A model generated the notes under the pieces. The model was not told the DNA's origin. It ran no database searches and saw nothing but the letters and a program-made list of their open reading frames with translations. 64,000 nt of DNA. Origin: an uncultured Clostridia bacterium (GTDB taxonomy: Bacteria; Bacillota; Clostridia; Oscillospirales; CAG-272). The translations under genes and the position numbers were made by a program. The DNA lies in assembly GCA_948466345.1 (NCBI GenBank), contig CAOKAC010000003.1, forward strand, positions 62,001-126,000, read 5' to 3'. This document shows, one piece after another, positions 6,614 to 15,859 of the stretch (its first letter is position 1; every line of letters begins with the position of its first letter).

Positions 6614-9592
6614 CTAAATGTTTTTCTTTTTTCTGCGAAGACCAAGAATTCCTAGCATCAGTCCAGATGTTACAAGAAGTGATAGCCACAGGCTCATGCT
6701 GTCGCCAGTCTTTGGAATATTGTTTTCCGGCTTCTCTGGTTCTGCTGGTTCTGCTGGTTCTATCGATTCTGCTGATTCAGCTGGCTTTGTTGCTTCAGTT
6801 GACTCTGTTGATTCTACTGGTTCTGTTGACGCTTCTTTTTCCGCAACAATAATGTTAATTGTTTTCATGGAAGAGGCACCAGCTTTATCTGTTACCTTAT
6901 ATGTAATATAATATGTGCCAGCCTTTGTGGTATCGACAGTGTTTTCGACAATTTCGAGTTCATCTGTCAAATCGCCGTCTTCCGTATCCATTGCAGTTAC
7001 ATCTTTTCTAGGGTCGAAGCTGTCGCCAACGGTCAATGTTTTATCATCCGCTGTAATTGCAGGAACATGATTGAGCGGTGTCATTACCGGCACAACTTCT
7101 ACGTTAAGAACAGCAGTAACTATTTCATAGTTTGCTGTATCTTCCGGCGTAAAGATTGCTTCAAACGGATGTGTACCAAGTTCATCTGCAACGATTGTTT
7201 CATCTTTCCATGTAAAACCCTTCGGAAGCTCTACAGCTCCCAGCGGCTGCCCTTTGCCAAGTATAAGGTCATTCACTTCATCCGGGATAGAAGGTGCTTT
7301 TTTGATAATAAATTCTTTTTCATCTGTTGCGCTATTATAGTTATCATCAAATGCCACACTTGCTACAACCTTATATGCTCCCGCATTTACAGGAGCCAAA
7401 GTAAGTTCTTCCCAATTTCCTTCGGTATTTTTATACCATTTGAAAATTATATCTTTTGCGCTCCCTGTTTGGGTAACTTCTGGATTGACAACAGCTTCTT
7501 TATCATAAGTTTTATCCATATTTTCAGTTATGATTTCAACGGTACTTTCCGCCTTGTTAACTGTAAAAGTTACAGGAAAATTTGTTTTTACCACATCTCC
7601 ATTTAATGCTTTCATTGAAGTCACTTCAAGATAATAATAATATTTTCCAGCAGGCTTTCCTTGTTCTATTTTTAAAGATTGTGAAATTTCGCCTTCCATT
7701 ATTTCTCCATTTAAAGATTGCTGGCTTTCTGTAGCTTTATACCATTGATATATATTTGTTTGTCCATCTATCTCACTAACAGAAGAAACAATTTCAGCGC
7801 TATCATATCCATAAATAACTTCATTGCCTGTAAATACTGCCTCTGGAATCTGAACAGGGGTAGAGGTTACTACATGAAACTTATAGACGGTATCCGTTGT
7901 GTGGTCAGGACCGGAACCAATGCCTGTACTTGCTGATTTATAAAACAAATCCCATGTACCGCCGGACTTAGGACAGCTATATCCATAAATTTCAAGTAGA
8001 TAATATCCGTCACCATAATCTTCTCTAGAATAATTTCCGGCAGATGTTCGTTCATGTTGGGCTCCATTGATAGTGATGGTGTTTGTTCCTAATGGGTTTC
8101 CCAAACCATCTACACCAAAGCCGTCCTCCTCCATTCGTGGTCCTTGTATTCCACCTTGCCATACATCAGTCCATTTATATTCAAATTTGACTTTGACATC
8201 TGCTTCTGAAAGTGTTTCTACAGGATGTGATACATCGACCCCTATTGTATGTTCTTTATTGTTAGATAGGTTTAGCTTTGGACATGTATCTTCGGTTTCA
8301 ATCATTTGTCCATCAACTATAAATTGAATGGTTGGCTCTTGTAAAGCGTAGGAAACTGTAAGCGTCAATTCATCTTCTGATGGCTTTAAAACTGTCTTGT
8401 TTGTAAAAGGGGATCCGTTATATATCCAGACGCCTGTATATCCAACCGGAGCATTTACAGAAGCTTCTGGAATAGTGTATTCTTCGTTCACATACCAATT
8501 CCCATCTTGATTTTTACAGGTGTTGACTGCTTGCCCCCAAAGTTTCGCTTCAGATTGCACTGTGTCATAATGAAGTGTAAATTCATAAGTTAATGAATTG
8601 GAATATGCATTATTTCCACTAGGCTTAAATGTCATCTTTGCAGAAGAATTATTAAAAACAGTCAAACGTTTGCCTATTCCATAATCGTTTCCCTTAAATG
8701 CTTTCCCGTCATATCCGCTTGCGTCATTTGTATAAACAAAAATAGTTGTGATAGATGGTGTTTCGTAAAATGCTTCACTTCCAACGAATGTCACCGACGC
8801 CGGAATAGATACAGTTGTATTTTCCAAAAATCCTGTACAGCCCTTAAAGCTTTGCCTTCCTATTACTTGTAAGTTTTTTGGAAGTTCAAATACTGCATTT
8901 GTATTTCCATCAGTACTACGTATAAATTGCAATCCCGTACACCCATTAAATACGCTTCCACTGTCTGTACTGCCAATATTTTTTAACGTTGAAGGAAGAA
9001 TGACGCCTGTCAAACCTGTACAGCCACTAAAAGCGCTTTGGCCAAACGTTTCAAGCCCTGTGTTAGATAAATCTAAAATACCCGTTAAAGAAGAACATCC
9101 CATAGCTGCCTGATTGTTAATCGTTGTAAGATTTGTGGCATTTGAAAAATCGAGATGAGTAATCACATAGCGACCTAAATCATCATTAGCGGTCACCGCA
9201 TTATATGTTTGTTTATCAACTGACCAGCTATCTTTTAAACCATCTTTATAAATTGTAGTTACATTGCTTGGAATGCTTACGGAGAGGTTTAAAGTTTCTT
9301 TATTTGGATTGTTGGTTTGAAACCAATCTTTTGAAATTCCATAATATATACCACCAACAATAATCATTCCGTCTGTTGGAACTTCAACAACATTATTCGT
9401 ATCAAGTGCTGATTTTGATTTTTCTTGCACACTATCTTCACTTTTTGACACATCTTGATTTGATATTTCTTCATTTATCTCAACACTTTTGCCGGGAACA
9501 TCATTTTCTGTTGCATATACCATAACTGAGTTTGATAGACATAACGTAATACCTAAGGATAAAGCAAGTACCGTTTTTATACCTTTTTTCAT
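6614..9592 (-). CDS. Sortase-anchored surface protein with BspA-type leucine-rich repeats and Ig-like domains
   Basis: A 992-residue cell-wall protein. Residues 1-28 form a signal peptide ending VYA-TEN. Residues ~90-290 are BspA-type leucine-rich repeats (LTTINNQAAMGCSSLTG, ETFGQSAFSGCTGLTG). Several Ig-like beta domains follow, the last (about 850-935, with DGDLTDELEI) being DUF5011-like. A short Ser/Glu/Pro-rich wall-spanning stretch leads to an IPKTGD sorting motif, a hydrophobic helix and an RRKKKN tail, so sortase would link it to peptidoglycan. BspA-like proteins bind host matrix or other bacteria. The start has an AGAAGG ribosome site. It is AT-rich and a single gene with its own terminator. 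Confidence 0.92.
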   Translation of the reverse strand: MKKGIKTVLALSLGITLCLSNSVMVYATENDVPGKSVEINEEISNQDVSKSEDSVQEKSKSALDTNNVVEVPTDGMIIVGGIYYGISKDWFQTNNPNKETLNLSVSIPSNVTTIYKDGLKDSWSVDKQTYNAVTANDDLGRYVITHLDFSNATNLTTINNQAAMGCSSLTGILDLSNTGLETFGQSAFSGCTGLTGVILPSTLKNIGSTDSGSVFNGCTGLQFIRSTDGNTNAVFELPKNLQVIGRQSFKGCTGFLENTTVSIPASVTFVGSEAFYETPSITTIFVYTNDASGYDGKAFKGNDYGIGKRLTVFNNSSAKMTFKPSGNNAYSNSLTYEFTLHYDTVQSEAKLWGQAVNTCKNQDGNWYVNEEYTIPEASVNAPVGYTGVWIYNGSPFTNKTVLKPSEDELTLTVSYALQEPTIQFIVDGQMIETEDTCPKLNLSNNKEHTIGVDVSHPVETLSEADVKVKFEYKWTDVWQGGIQGPRMEEDGFGVDGLGNPLGTNTITINGAQHERTSAGNYSREDYGDGYYLLEIYGYSCPKSGGTWDLFYKSASTGIGSGPDHTTDTVYKFHVVTSTPVQIPEAVFTGNEVIYGYDSAEIVSSVSEIDGQTNIYQWYKATESQQSLNGEIMEGEISQSLKIEQGKPAGKYYYYLEVTSMKALNGDVVKTNFPVTFTVNKAESTVEIITENMDKTYDKEAVVNPEVTQTGSAKDIIFKWYKNTEGNWEELTLAPVNAGAYKVVASVAFDDNYNSATDEKEFIIKKAPSIPDEVNDLILGKGQPLGAVELPKGFTWKDETIVADELGTHPFEAIFTPEDTANYEIVTAVLNVEVVPVMTPLNHVPAITADDKTLTVGDSFDPRKDVTAMDTEDGDLTDELEIVENTVDTTKAGTYYITYKVTDKAGASSMKTINIIVAEKEASTEPVESTESTEATKPAESAESIEPAEPAEPEKPENNIPKTGDSMSLWLSLLVTSGLMLGILGLRRKKKNI
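6733..6840. repeat. Degenerate short tandem repeat encoding the Ser/Glu/Pro wall spacer
   Basis: Near-repeats of the 9-base unit GGTTCTGCT and of GATTCTGCT/GTTGACTCT encode repeated PAE, STE and SAE tripeptides. Repeats of this kind can change length by slippage and so vary the spacer between adhesin and wall. Confidence 0.7.
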
Positions 9593-10104
9593 TAACCGTT
9601 CCTTCTTTCATATGTTAATTTGATTAGGGAAAATAGATTATTAGACATTATCGCAACTCCTTAAACTGTAAAAAGCACCGTTATGTCTGTCAGACAAACC
9701 GTGCTTTTTTACTTTTCCATTATTTGATTGTACACAAGAAAGAGCAGATGTTACCTGTCTATCGCAAGCGTACCAGTTTCTAAACATAGCGGTCAACCCT
9801 TTTTGAAATATCTTCAATAGATATAACTATTATAATGGATTGGAAAATAACAGTAAATATTTTCTTATTTGCAAGCAGGTAAACACGGGCTGTTTCTTTA
9901 AATCCTTTTGTTGTGGGGAACCCCCACCCACTGTCTAAAAGCGCAAAGATTGATACAATTTCACGGCTTATTCGTTCCAATCAAAACTATAATAGTGTGT
10001 TCATAAACAGCAAAACGCAAGGCGTAGTATTAAATTTGCACCCACACTACTTTAAGGGTCGCCGGGTTCAAATTTCATCACCTCTACTATACCATAGTTT
10101 TATT
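9593..10104. other. Intergenic stretch between host surface gene and mobile region
   Basis: About 510 bases. It contains the leader of the surface protein gene, a hairpin at 9670-9710, and a tRNA T-arm-like scrap near 10054-10080. Open frames of 66-73 codons occur on both strands, but none has a ribosome site or recognisable motif. I see no supported gene here. Confidence 0.6.
9670..9710. terminator. Hairpin terminator
   Basis: Outer arms AAAAAGCAC and GTGCTTTTT enclose an inner TGTCTG/CAGACA stem, with T-runs on the plus and minus strands. No gene obviously belongs to it; it may insulate the surface gene from transcription coming from the right. Confidence 0.7.
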
Positions 10105-10359
10105 TTATCCGTCAATCAGGTATCGTTTCAATAAATCGTCCGCACCATTGTTATTCAGTCGCTCGACGGCATAGTGTAGCCATTCTTCCGGCGTGGGTAT
10201 TTCACCAGCGCAGGGTATCTTTTTCCATTGTGCTTGGCGCACCGGATCGGGGTCATTCAGCCCGCCTTTTATTTGAGCCTCTATCTGCGCCCGCAGTTCT
10301 TCAACGGAGATATTGTTAATTTTAGCCAGCCGTTCAAAGAGCGTTTCTTTTTCCACCAT
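10105..10359 (-). CDS. Small protein resembling Spo0A C-terminal-domain-like family
   Basis: 84 residues, start supported by GGAGGTGG 5 bases upstream. The N-terminal part (LFERLAKINNISVEELRAQI) and the middle part (IPTPEEWLHYAV) match, by memory, small clostridial proteins annotated as having a Spo0A C-terminal-like domain; a DNA-binding or regulatory role is possible. It is divergent from the XRE gene at 10500. An AT-rich stretch between them has a minus-strand promoter candidate, TTGCCT with a 17-base spacer and GATATA, around 10440-10475. Confidence 0.6.
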   Translation of the reverse strand: MVEKETLFERLAKINNISVEELRAQIEAQIKGGLNDPDPVRQAQWKKIPCAGEIPTPEEWLHYAVERLNNNGADDLLKRYLIDG

Positions 10360-10499
10360 ACAGCCACCTCCATTTATATAGTATATCCCCCAAGTAGAAG
10401 GTTTATCATTTCCTTTTTGGGTAATACTGTGTCTACTGATTATATCTATTATACTACCTTTTTAGGCAATATAATAGTTACAGATAGGTAGGTGGTGGT

Positions 10500-10802
10500 A
10501 TGGACGCAAAGAAGCGAATCAGGGAGCTTATGGATGAACGGGGTTGGACAGAATACCGGCTGGCAAAAGAGTCTGGTCTTTCTTCTTCCACAATATCGAA
10601 TATGTTTAACCGGAATAATGCTCCGACATTATCGACGTTAGAGGATATATGTAAGGCGTTTGGTATAACATTAGTTCAGTTCTTCGCAGAAGGCGACGCG
10701 GTTTGCGCCTTGACCGAGGAACAAAAGAGTTTGTTTGCAAAATGGAGTACTTTGTCGGACGACCAGAAAAAGGTGCTACTCGATTTGATGAATACCATGT
10801 AA
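10500..10802 (+). CDS. XRE-family helix-turn-helix transcriptional regulator
   Basis: 100 residues. The N-terminal 60 form a classical Cro/CI-type helix-turn-helix (TEYRLAKESGLSSSTISNMF with PTLSTLEDICKAFGI). The C-terminal 35 residues are a short helical tail. The GGTGGT ribosome site is directly upstream. It may be the repressor-like regulator of the adjacent mobile region, or a host gene next to the insertion site. It is divergent from the small protein gene on its left and convergent with the recombinase genes. Confidence 0.88.
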   Translation: MDAKKRIRELMDERGWTEYRLAKESGLSSSTISNMFNRNNAPTLSTLEDICKAFGITLVQFFAEGDAVCALTEEQKSLFAKWSTLSDDQKKVLLDLMNTM

Positions 10803-10810
10803 ACGACAAA

Positions 10811-10849
10811 AATCCCGCAGGCTCTATGAAAAATAGAACCTGCGGGATT
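10811..10849. terminator. Bidirectional hairpin terminator
   Basis: A 17-bp stem with one mismatch (10811-10827 with 10833-10849) between the convergent XRE gene and recombinase gene. The C/G-rich core is CCCGCAGG. Confidence 0.82.
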
Positions 10850-10860
10850 ACTTTATACAA

Positions 10861-12480
10861 TTATGTAACTTTCCATATTTCAGCGGATATTTTCGCCTGC
10901 CGTCCGTCTAGGAAAGTGAACACCATTTTTTTGTCATGCAGTACGGTTACGGAATTCACCGTGGTATACCAAAGTTCCTCGTCCCATGCCTGCACTAGCA
11001 TATCGCGGGCTTCCAGTTGCTCTAAGAACATTTTAATTTTCACCCGCTTGGCGGTGCGCTCCAGTCGCTGTGCTTCCAACTCGGCCAGTCGAGCTTGCAC
11101 GCTCTCATAACGCTCGCAGAGGTCGGTATATTTCCGGTTGTACTCGTCCTGATCCATAGCCCGCTGGGCGTTTTCGTCAATCGCTTTTTGGATTAGCCCC
11201 ATCGTCACTTCCAGCTCATTTTGAAGTTGGCTGCGTTCCATATCGAGGTCGGCGGTATCGGTTAAAGCCTCCATGACTTCGTGATACGCTTCTACTATTT
11301 CTTCCCGATTCCCCAGCACCAAATTGAAAGTAGCAATAAAGGCGGCCTTGATTTCATCTTCATACAAATGGGGCGTTGCACAATGCTGCCCCCGGTTCTT
11401 CTCATTGCATTGCCAAACTACCGTGCGGTATGGTGTGTTAGAATGCCAGACTTTGCTACCGTAAATGCCTCCACATTCTCCGCAGAGGATTTTCCCGGAA
11501 AAGGGATGGGCGCAGCTCGTCCAACGTCCGTCTGCCTTTCGTCGCTTCATCTCGTATTGCACAAGGTCGAAAATCTCCGGTTCAATTATGGCCGGGTGGC
11601 TGTTTGCTACATAATATTGCGGCACCTCGCCCTCGTTGATTTTCTGCTTTTTGGTGAGGAAATCCACCGTGAATTTCTTTTGCAGAAGCGCGTCGCCCTT
11701 GTATTTCTCGTTGGTGAGGATACTCTCCACCACCGAGGCTCGCCAGACCGCCTTGCCGCTTGGAGTCAGGATTCCCTCGTCGGTGAGATAGGAAGCGATG
11801 GCCGAGGGGGATTTGCCATACAGGAACAGCCGGTATATCAGCCGAACCACCACCGCTTCCTCTGGCACGATTTCCGGCAGACTGTCCGAGCCTTTCCTGT
11901 AACCGAGGAACCGTTTATAGGGCAGGCTCACCTTGCCATCGGCAAAGCGTTTGCGCTGGCCCCACGTTACGTTTTCGGAAATGGAACGGCTCTCCTCTTG
12001 GGCCAGCGAGGACATGATGGTAATAAGCAGCTCGCCCTTCGCGTCTAAGGTGTGGATATTCTCTTTCTCGAAAAAGATGTCAATGCCCTTTTCTTTGAGC
12101 CTGCGGACAGTGGTTAAGGTATCCACGGTATTGCGGGCAAACCGGCTGATGGACTTGGTAATAATCAGGTCAATTTTTCCGGCTAGCGCGTCGGTGATCA
12201 TCCGGTTGAAGCCGTCACGTTTTTTGGTGCTGGTCGCGGAAATCCCCTCATCGGTATAGACCTCCACGAAATCCCACTCGTCGAGCTTCGATTGAATATA
12301 TCGGGTGTAATAATCCACCTGCGCCTCATAAGAGGTGAGTTGTTCTTCGTTATTGGTAGAAACCCGCGCATAGGCCGCTACTCGCAGGCGCTTCGCTACT
12401 TCGTTGCTTAGTGCATTGGAGGGGCGATCTTTCTTTGCAGGAATGACTGTGACCTTTGGGGTAGTTATTACTGCCGGCAT
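10861..12480 (-). CDS. Large serine recombinase (site-specific integrase), second of a pair
   Basis: 539 residues. The resolvase domain (~30-180) has the catalytic serine in RVAAYARVSTNNEEQ and the arginine motif SISRFARNTVDT. A recombinase domain follows (~200-300), then a zinc ribbon (ILCGECGGIYG ... CNEKNRGQHC), a coiled coil (~395-480) and a C-terminal tail, which is the full layout of a phage or transposon large serine integrase. It cuts and rejoins attachment sites with a serine-DNA link. It overlaps the end of the other recombinase gene by 13 bases and follows GGAGG. As the outermost gene it probably lies near one end of the mobile region. Confidence 0.93.
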   Translation of the reverse strand: MPAVITTPKVTVIPAKKDRPSNALSNEVAKRLRVAAYARVSTNNEEQLTSYEAQVDYYTRYIQSKLDEWDFVEVYTDEGISATSTKKRDGFNRMITDALAGKIDLIITKSISRFARNTVDTLTTVRRLKEKGIDIFFEKENIHTLDAKGELLITIMSSLAQEESRSISENVTWGQRKRFADGKVSLPYKRFLGYRKGSDSLPEIVPEEAVVVRLIYRLFLYGKSPSAIASYLTDEGILTPSGKAVWRASVVESILTNEKYKGDALLQKKFTVDFLTKKQKINEGEVPQYYVANSHPAIIEPEIFDLVQYEMKRRKADGRWTSCAHPFSGKILCGECGGIYGSKVWHSNTPYRTVVWQCNEKNRGQHCATPHLYEDEIKAAFIATFNLVLGNREEIVEAYHEVMEALTDTADLDMERSQLQNELEVTMGLIQKAIDENAQRAMDQDEYNRKYTDLCERYESVQARLAELEAQRLERTAKRVKIKMFLEQLEARDMLVQAWDEELWYTTVNSVTVLHDKKMVFTFLDGRQAKISAEIWKVT

Positions 12481-13805
12481 AAGACCGTCCTCCTTTCCGC
12501 CGCTCGCCGGAGAGCTAAATCACGGGCTTTTTGTCGAGCTTGCTCATCCCAGCTATCGCGTCGGGAAGCGTTTTTCCATGTCAGGCTGGATTCATGGCCG
12601 TCGAAAAAAACAAAAATCAGAGTGCCGTTTTCCGGCACTCTGATTTCTTTTATCCGTTCTGTAAAGGCAGACGCTTGAAACACTGGCAGACCCATGGCCT
12701 GCGCCGCCACATTTTCGAGAATGGCCTCCGGGATTTGTTTGGAAGCACAGAAAGCCTTGCCTTTACTATTGAAAGTGTTGCAAATCCAAACCGGCTTCTT
12801 ATAACCGGGCGCACCGGCGATTTTCCGCCGGAAATAACCGCCGCATTTCCCACAGGAAATCCGACCAGTAAAGGGATAGGTAGGCGGGGTTTGAGGGTTT
12901 GGATGATAGCGGGCGGCTCGACGGGCACGTTCTGCTAAAATCCGGGAGTAGGTATCGCCGTCAAGAATCGGCTTATGGCTGCCCTCTACAAAATACTGCG
13001 GTAGTTCACCCCGGTTAATCCTTTCCAGTTTGGTTAAAGGGTCGGTCACATATTTTTTCTGCAAAAGCAGATTACCTGCGCTTTTCTCGTTGCACAGAAG
13101 ATTAACAATACTGTGACCGGTCATTTCATTTCCATGCCGTCCGCAAATCCCTGCCTTTGCGAGTACCCGTTTCAGACGCTCACCACCATATCCTTCCAGA
13201 TATAGGTCTGCGGCCATCCGTAAGATTCCCGCTTCCTCCGGTACAATTTCCAGCCTGCCATCCACCTGCCGGTATCCATACATAGTGACGCTCCAAGGCA
13301 GCCCCTGCTCAAAGTTTGCTTTGATACGCCACTTCTGATTTTCAGATACGGAACGTGCTTCTTCCTCTGCATAGGCGGCAAGTAAGGTGAGCAGGAATTC
13401 ACCGTCTGTGCCGAGGGTGTGGATGTTTTGTTCTTCAAAATACACGTCAACGCCGATCTGCCGAAGTTCCCGAATGGTTTTCAGGGTAGTAACTGTGTTA
13501 CGTGCGAACCGGCTCACCGATTTGGTAATAATCAGGTCGATTTTGCCCACACGGCAGGCGGTCAGCAGCTTTTGGAATTCCTCCCGGCTGTCCTTTGTAC
13601 CAGTCAGTGCCTCGTCGGCGTACACACCAGCATATGTCCAGCCGGGCGTTTTTTGAATCTTTGCGCTGTAATGACTGATCTGTGCCGACAGCGAGTGGAG
13701 CATAGCTTCCTTGCCGCTGGATACCCGCGCATAGGCGGCCACTCGCAGCAGTTTTGGGGCCTGCTGAATCACCAACGGTGCTATTTGTGTAATGGTACGC
13801 TTCAT
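12468..13805 (-). CDS. Large serine recombinase, first of a pair, with short C-terminal part
   Basis: 445 residues. The catalytic serine lies in RVAAYARVSSGKEA, the arginine motif in SVSRFARNTVTT, and the zinc ribbon in ISCGKCGGYFRRK ... CNTFNSKGKAFC. The C-terminal part is shorter than in its neighbour and lacks the long coiled coil. The two proteins share the same plan but are diverged. They overlap by 13 bases and would be made from one transcript. A pair of recombinases working together is seen in some clostridial mobile elements; one may be a partner or control protein. Confidence 0.92.
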   Translation of the reverse strand: MKRTITQIAPLVIQQAPKLLRVAAYARVSSGKEAMLHSLSAQISHYSAKIQKTPGWTYAGVYADEALTGTKDSREEFQKLLTACRVGKIDLIITKSVSRFARNTVTTLKTIRELRQIGVDVYFEEQNIHTLGTDGEFLLTLLAAYAEEEARSVSENQKWRIKANFEQGLPWSVTMYGYRQVDGRLEIVPEEAGILRMAADLYLEGYGGERLKRVLAKAGICGRHGNEMTGHSIVNLLCNEKSAGNLLLQKKYVTDPLTKLERINRGELPQYFVEGSHKPILDGDTYSRILAERARRAARYHPNPQTPPTYPFTGRISCGKCGGYFRRKIAGAPGYKKPVWICNTFNSKGKAFCASKQIPEAILENVAAQAMGLPVFQASAFTERIKEIRVPENGTLIFVFFDGHESSLTWKNASRRDSWDEQARQKARDLALRRAAERRTVLCRQ

Positions 13806-13865
13806 AAAACGCCCTCCTTTCTGGACATTGATGTTATAAGAAGTGACCTTTAAAAGAAAGGCTTT

Positions 13866-14099
13866 TCAGCATAAAAAGCCGCCGAAAACAGGGTTAAATT
13901 TCTCTGCCAGTTTGGACTCTATGCGCAGGAAATCCGCTTCGTCTATCATCCCCTGCCGGAGCATATCGCGGGCGACAGAAAGGGCTGCTTGATACTTTTT
14001 CTCCCGGTCAAACTGCGCCGGTGTCATGGTTGTCTCGTTCTCCGAACCGTGCTGCGATATAGCAGGCATGACAGCAATATTTCCTTTTTTGATTTCCAT
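13866..14099 (-). CDS. Small SHOCT-like protein next to serine recombinases
   Basis: 77 residues. The C-terminal half (KYQAALSVARDMLRQGMIDEADFLRIESKLAEKF) is a short helical hairpin of the SHOCT kind. Similar small proteins commonly accompany clostridial serine recombinases, where the role is unknown. It overlaps the end of the upstream HTH/zinc gene by 92 bases, so a later start at 14069 or 14027 cannot be excluded. Confidence 0.65.
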   Translation of the reverse strand: MEIKKGNIAVMPAISQHGSENETTMTPAQFDREKKYQAALSVARDMLRQGMIDEADFLRIESKLAEKFNPVFGGFLC

Positions 14100-14424
14100 A
14101 GCTCACGAAATCCTTTCCGCAATGAGAGCAAACCGCCGGATAAAAGGCGCTCCGGTTCATAAGCTCCCGGTGCGCTTTCCACCACGCATATCGGCAGTCA
14201 GCAGAGCAAAATTTTTGTGGTTGTTTTCTGCCCGTCCCTGTCAGCGGTGCGCCGCAGTTCCGGCAAACCAGCACCGTATCCGCAGCGACCACACCCGACG
14301 GACAATTCCGGCGACAGAAACTTTTAACTGTATCTCTGGATATGTGTAGCCGGTCGGCTATGGCCCCATAGCTGAGGCCCTCGCCGCGCCAGTATCGTAT
14401 CTTGTCTTTTTCCGCTTCTGTCAT
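14008..14424 (-). CDS. HTH protein with two zinc knuckles (sigma-70 region 4-like)
   Basis: 138 residues. The N-terminal helix-turn-helix (GLSYGAIADRLHISRDTVKSF) resembles sigma region 4. Two Cys4-type zinc modules follow (VCRNCGAPL ... KFCSADC and VCSHCGKDF ... KYCCHAC). Proteins of this type sit beside serine recombinases in clostridial mobile elements and may control their expression or assist recombination. The start follows GGAGGAGT. Confidence 0.72.
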   Translation of the reverse strand: MTEAEKDKIRYWRGEGLSYGAIADRLHISRDTVKSFCRRNCPSGVVAADTVLVCRNCGAPLTGTGRKQPQKFCSADCRYAWWKAHRELMNRSAFYPAVCSHCGKDFVSYGNQKRKYCCHACYIAARFGERDNHDTGAV

Positions 14425-14442
14425 AGACTCCTCCTGTGAAAT

Positions 14443-14464
14443 GGGCGGCCCTGAGGGGCCGCCC
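14443..14464. terminator. GC-rich hairpin after the lysin gene
   Basis: A perfect 8-bp stem GGGCGGCC/GGCCGCCC with a 6-base loop, directly after the lysin stop. It lacks a T-tract, so it may slow RNA decay or attenuate rather than end transcription. Confidence 0.45.
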
Positions 14465-14470
14465 GCCGCT

Positions 14471-15391
14471 TTACTTGTTCGGAATTTTCAAAACCTGTCC
14501 GGCATAAATGATGTCGGAGGTCAGGCCGTTCAGTTTCTTGATTTCGGTGTATCGGGTGCCGCGCCCTAAGGTACGGGTGGCAATGGCCCACAGGCTATCG
14601 CCCTTCTTCACCGTATAGGTTGCATAAGTAGGAGCCGCCTTGCCGGTATAGACCACCTTGCCCGCCTCGTCAAAAACGGAGTAACCGGCGGTTTCATCCG
14701 CACAGCGTTTTGCATTATCCAGCACCCGAAACGCGCCGATCTGGGAAGCCTTATCTCCCCAAGACTTCCGTACCCGGTAAAGCTGGCTGGAGGGTTGTGG
14801 CTTCGGCTGCTCCGATGTATTCTTGGGGGCGATCTCTAACACGGAAACCAGCGCCCGCACATAGGCTGCGGCAATCGCGTCCCTGCTGTCTATGATCCAG
14901 CGAGCTGTGGCAGGGTTGTCGTGGAAATCTGTTTCCGCCAGTACAGTAATCAGTCCGCGCTGATAGGGGCTGCGAATCTCGCCATAGCCCTGCCCGTTAA
15001 AGGCTTTCATGCCACTGGCGACCGAGGTGGATCGGTTGGATTTCACCGGGCAGATAGCGTTTAGCTCCTTGACGATAGCGGAAGCCAGCGTCTTGCCTTT
15101 GCTTTGGTTCGGATGATAGAAAGCCACCGCCCCGGAGGCTTTGCCCGCGCCGCCCGCATTGGAATGGATCGCCAGATATACATCGCAGCCATTATCCTGC
15201 GCTTCCTTGGGGCGTTCATTGTAGCCGATTCCCATGGAAAGCGTTGCCATCACCGTCTGGCAATCGTATCCTGCGTCTAAAATCTCCTTGACCTTGTGCG
15301 CCACCGCCTCCATCTGCGCCTTTTCAGTAGTATTCCCCACGCAGTAGCGGTTGGCAGGCTGGTTGGAAGGTGAAAGATAAATTTTAATCAT
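14471..15391 (-). CDS. Prophage endolysin: N-acetylmuramoyl-L-alanine amidase with LysM
   Basis: 306 residues. Residues ~1-175 are an amidase_3 domain, a zinc enzyme that cuts the amide bond between muramic acid and the peptide (IYLSPSNQPANRYCVG, YNERPKEAQDNG, AIHSNAGG). A short SPOR-like segment follows (LYRVRKSWGDKASQIGAF), then a C-terminal LysM (YTVKKGDSLWAIATRTLG). ATG 15391 was chosen because GGAGG precedes it and the amidase fold starts at once; the frame stays open upstream only inside the holin gene. It overlaps the holin gene by 8 bases, which is the usual lysis module. Confidence 0.93.
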   Translation of the reverse strand: MIKIYLSPSNQPANRYCVGNTTEKAQMEAVAHKVKEILDAGYDCQTVMATLSMGIGYNERPKEAQDNGCDVYLAIHSNAGGAGKASGAVAFYHPNQSKGKTLASAIVKELNAICPVKSNRSTSVASGMKAFNGQGYGEIRSPYQRGLITVLAETDFHDNPATARWIIDSRDAIAAAYVRALVSVLEIAPKNTSEQPKPQPSSQLYRVRKSWGDKASQIGAFRVLDNAKRCADETAGYSVFDEAGKVVYTGKAAPTYATYTVKKGDSLWAIATRTLGRGTRYTEIKKLNGLTSDIIYAGQVLKIPNK

Positions 15392-15812
15392 GGTCGTTTC
15401 CTCCCTTGTCGTTGTCGCCCTCGCTGTGAAGCTGGGCGAGAATGTCTTTGAGCTTCTGCGGAATAGGCAGGCCGATTCGCCCGGCGTTTTCCAGCAGGGA
15501 AATCCCCTCGTTGGATAGATAGAAAAATATGACCGCCGTGCGGAGGATGTTTCCGTTTTGCAGCACATACATATCCACAATATTGCCGACCCCGACGAGG
15601 ATAAAAATAAGGACTTTGCGGCAGATACCGCGAAAGCCCACCTCACTAGAAAGCTGTTTGTTTGAGATGGCGCACATCACACCGGTGATGTAGTCGATCA
15701 CCACAAAGGCGATCAGCGCATACAGGAAGCCGTCTGCTCCGCCGAGGAACCAGCCAAGAAAGCCCCCCAGCGCAGTAAAGGCTGTCTGGATGCCGTACCA
15801 AATTTGTTTCAT
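15384..15812 (-). CDS. Phage holin (holin 4-1/toxin-secretion type)
   Basis: 142 residues with three hydrophobic segments (about 11-35, 60-80 and 85-105) and a charged, Asp/Gly-rich C-terminal tail. The motif AFVVIDYITGVMCAISNKQLSSEVGFRGICRK matches the phage holin 4-1 family across its length (motif spans residues ~34-65). Holins open the membrane so that the amidase encoded next can reach the wall. Confidence 0.9.
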   Translation of the reverse strand: MKQIWYGIQTAFTALGGFLGWFLGGADGFLYALIAFVVIDYITGVMCAISNKQLSSEVGFRGICRKVLIFILVGVGNIVDMYVLQNGNILRTAVIFFYLSNEGISLLENAGRIGLPIPQKLKDILAQLHSEGDNDKGGNDHD

Positions 15813-15859
15813 TGCTTAATACCTCCCTAAATGAAATAAAAAGGATAACTTTTTTAATG

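Noticed and set aside
9780..9980. 66-codon minus-strand frame
   Set aside because: No ribosome site, no recognisable motif, and a hydrophobic low-complexity C-terminus expected by chance in A/T-rich DNA.
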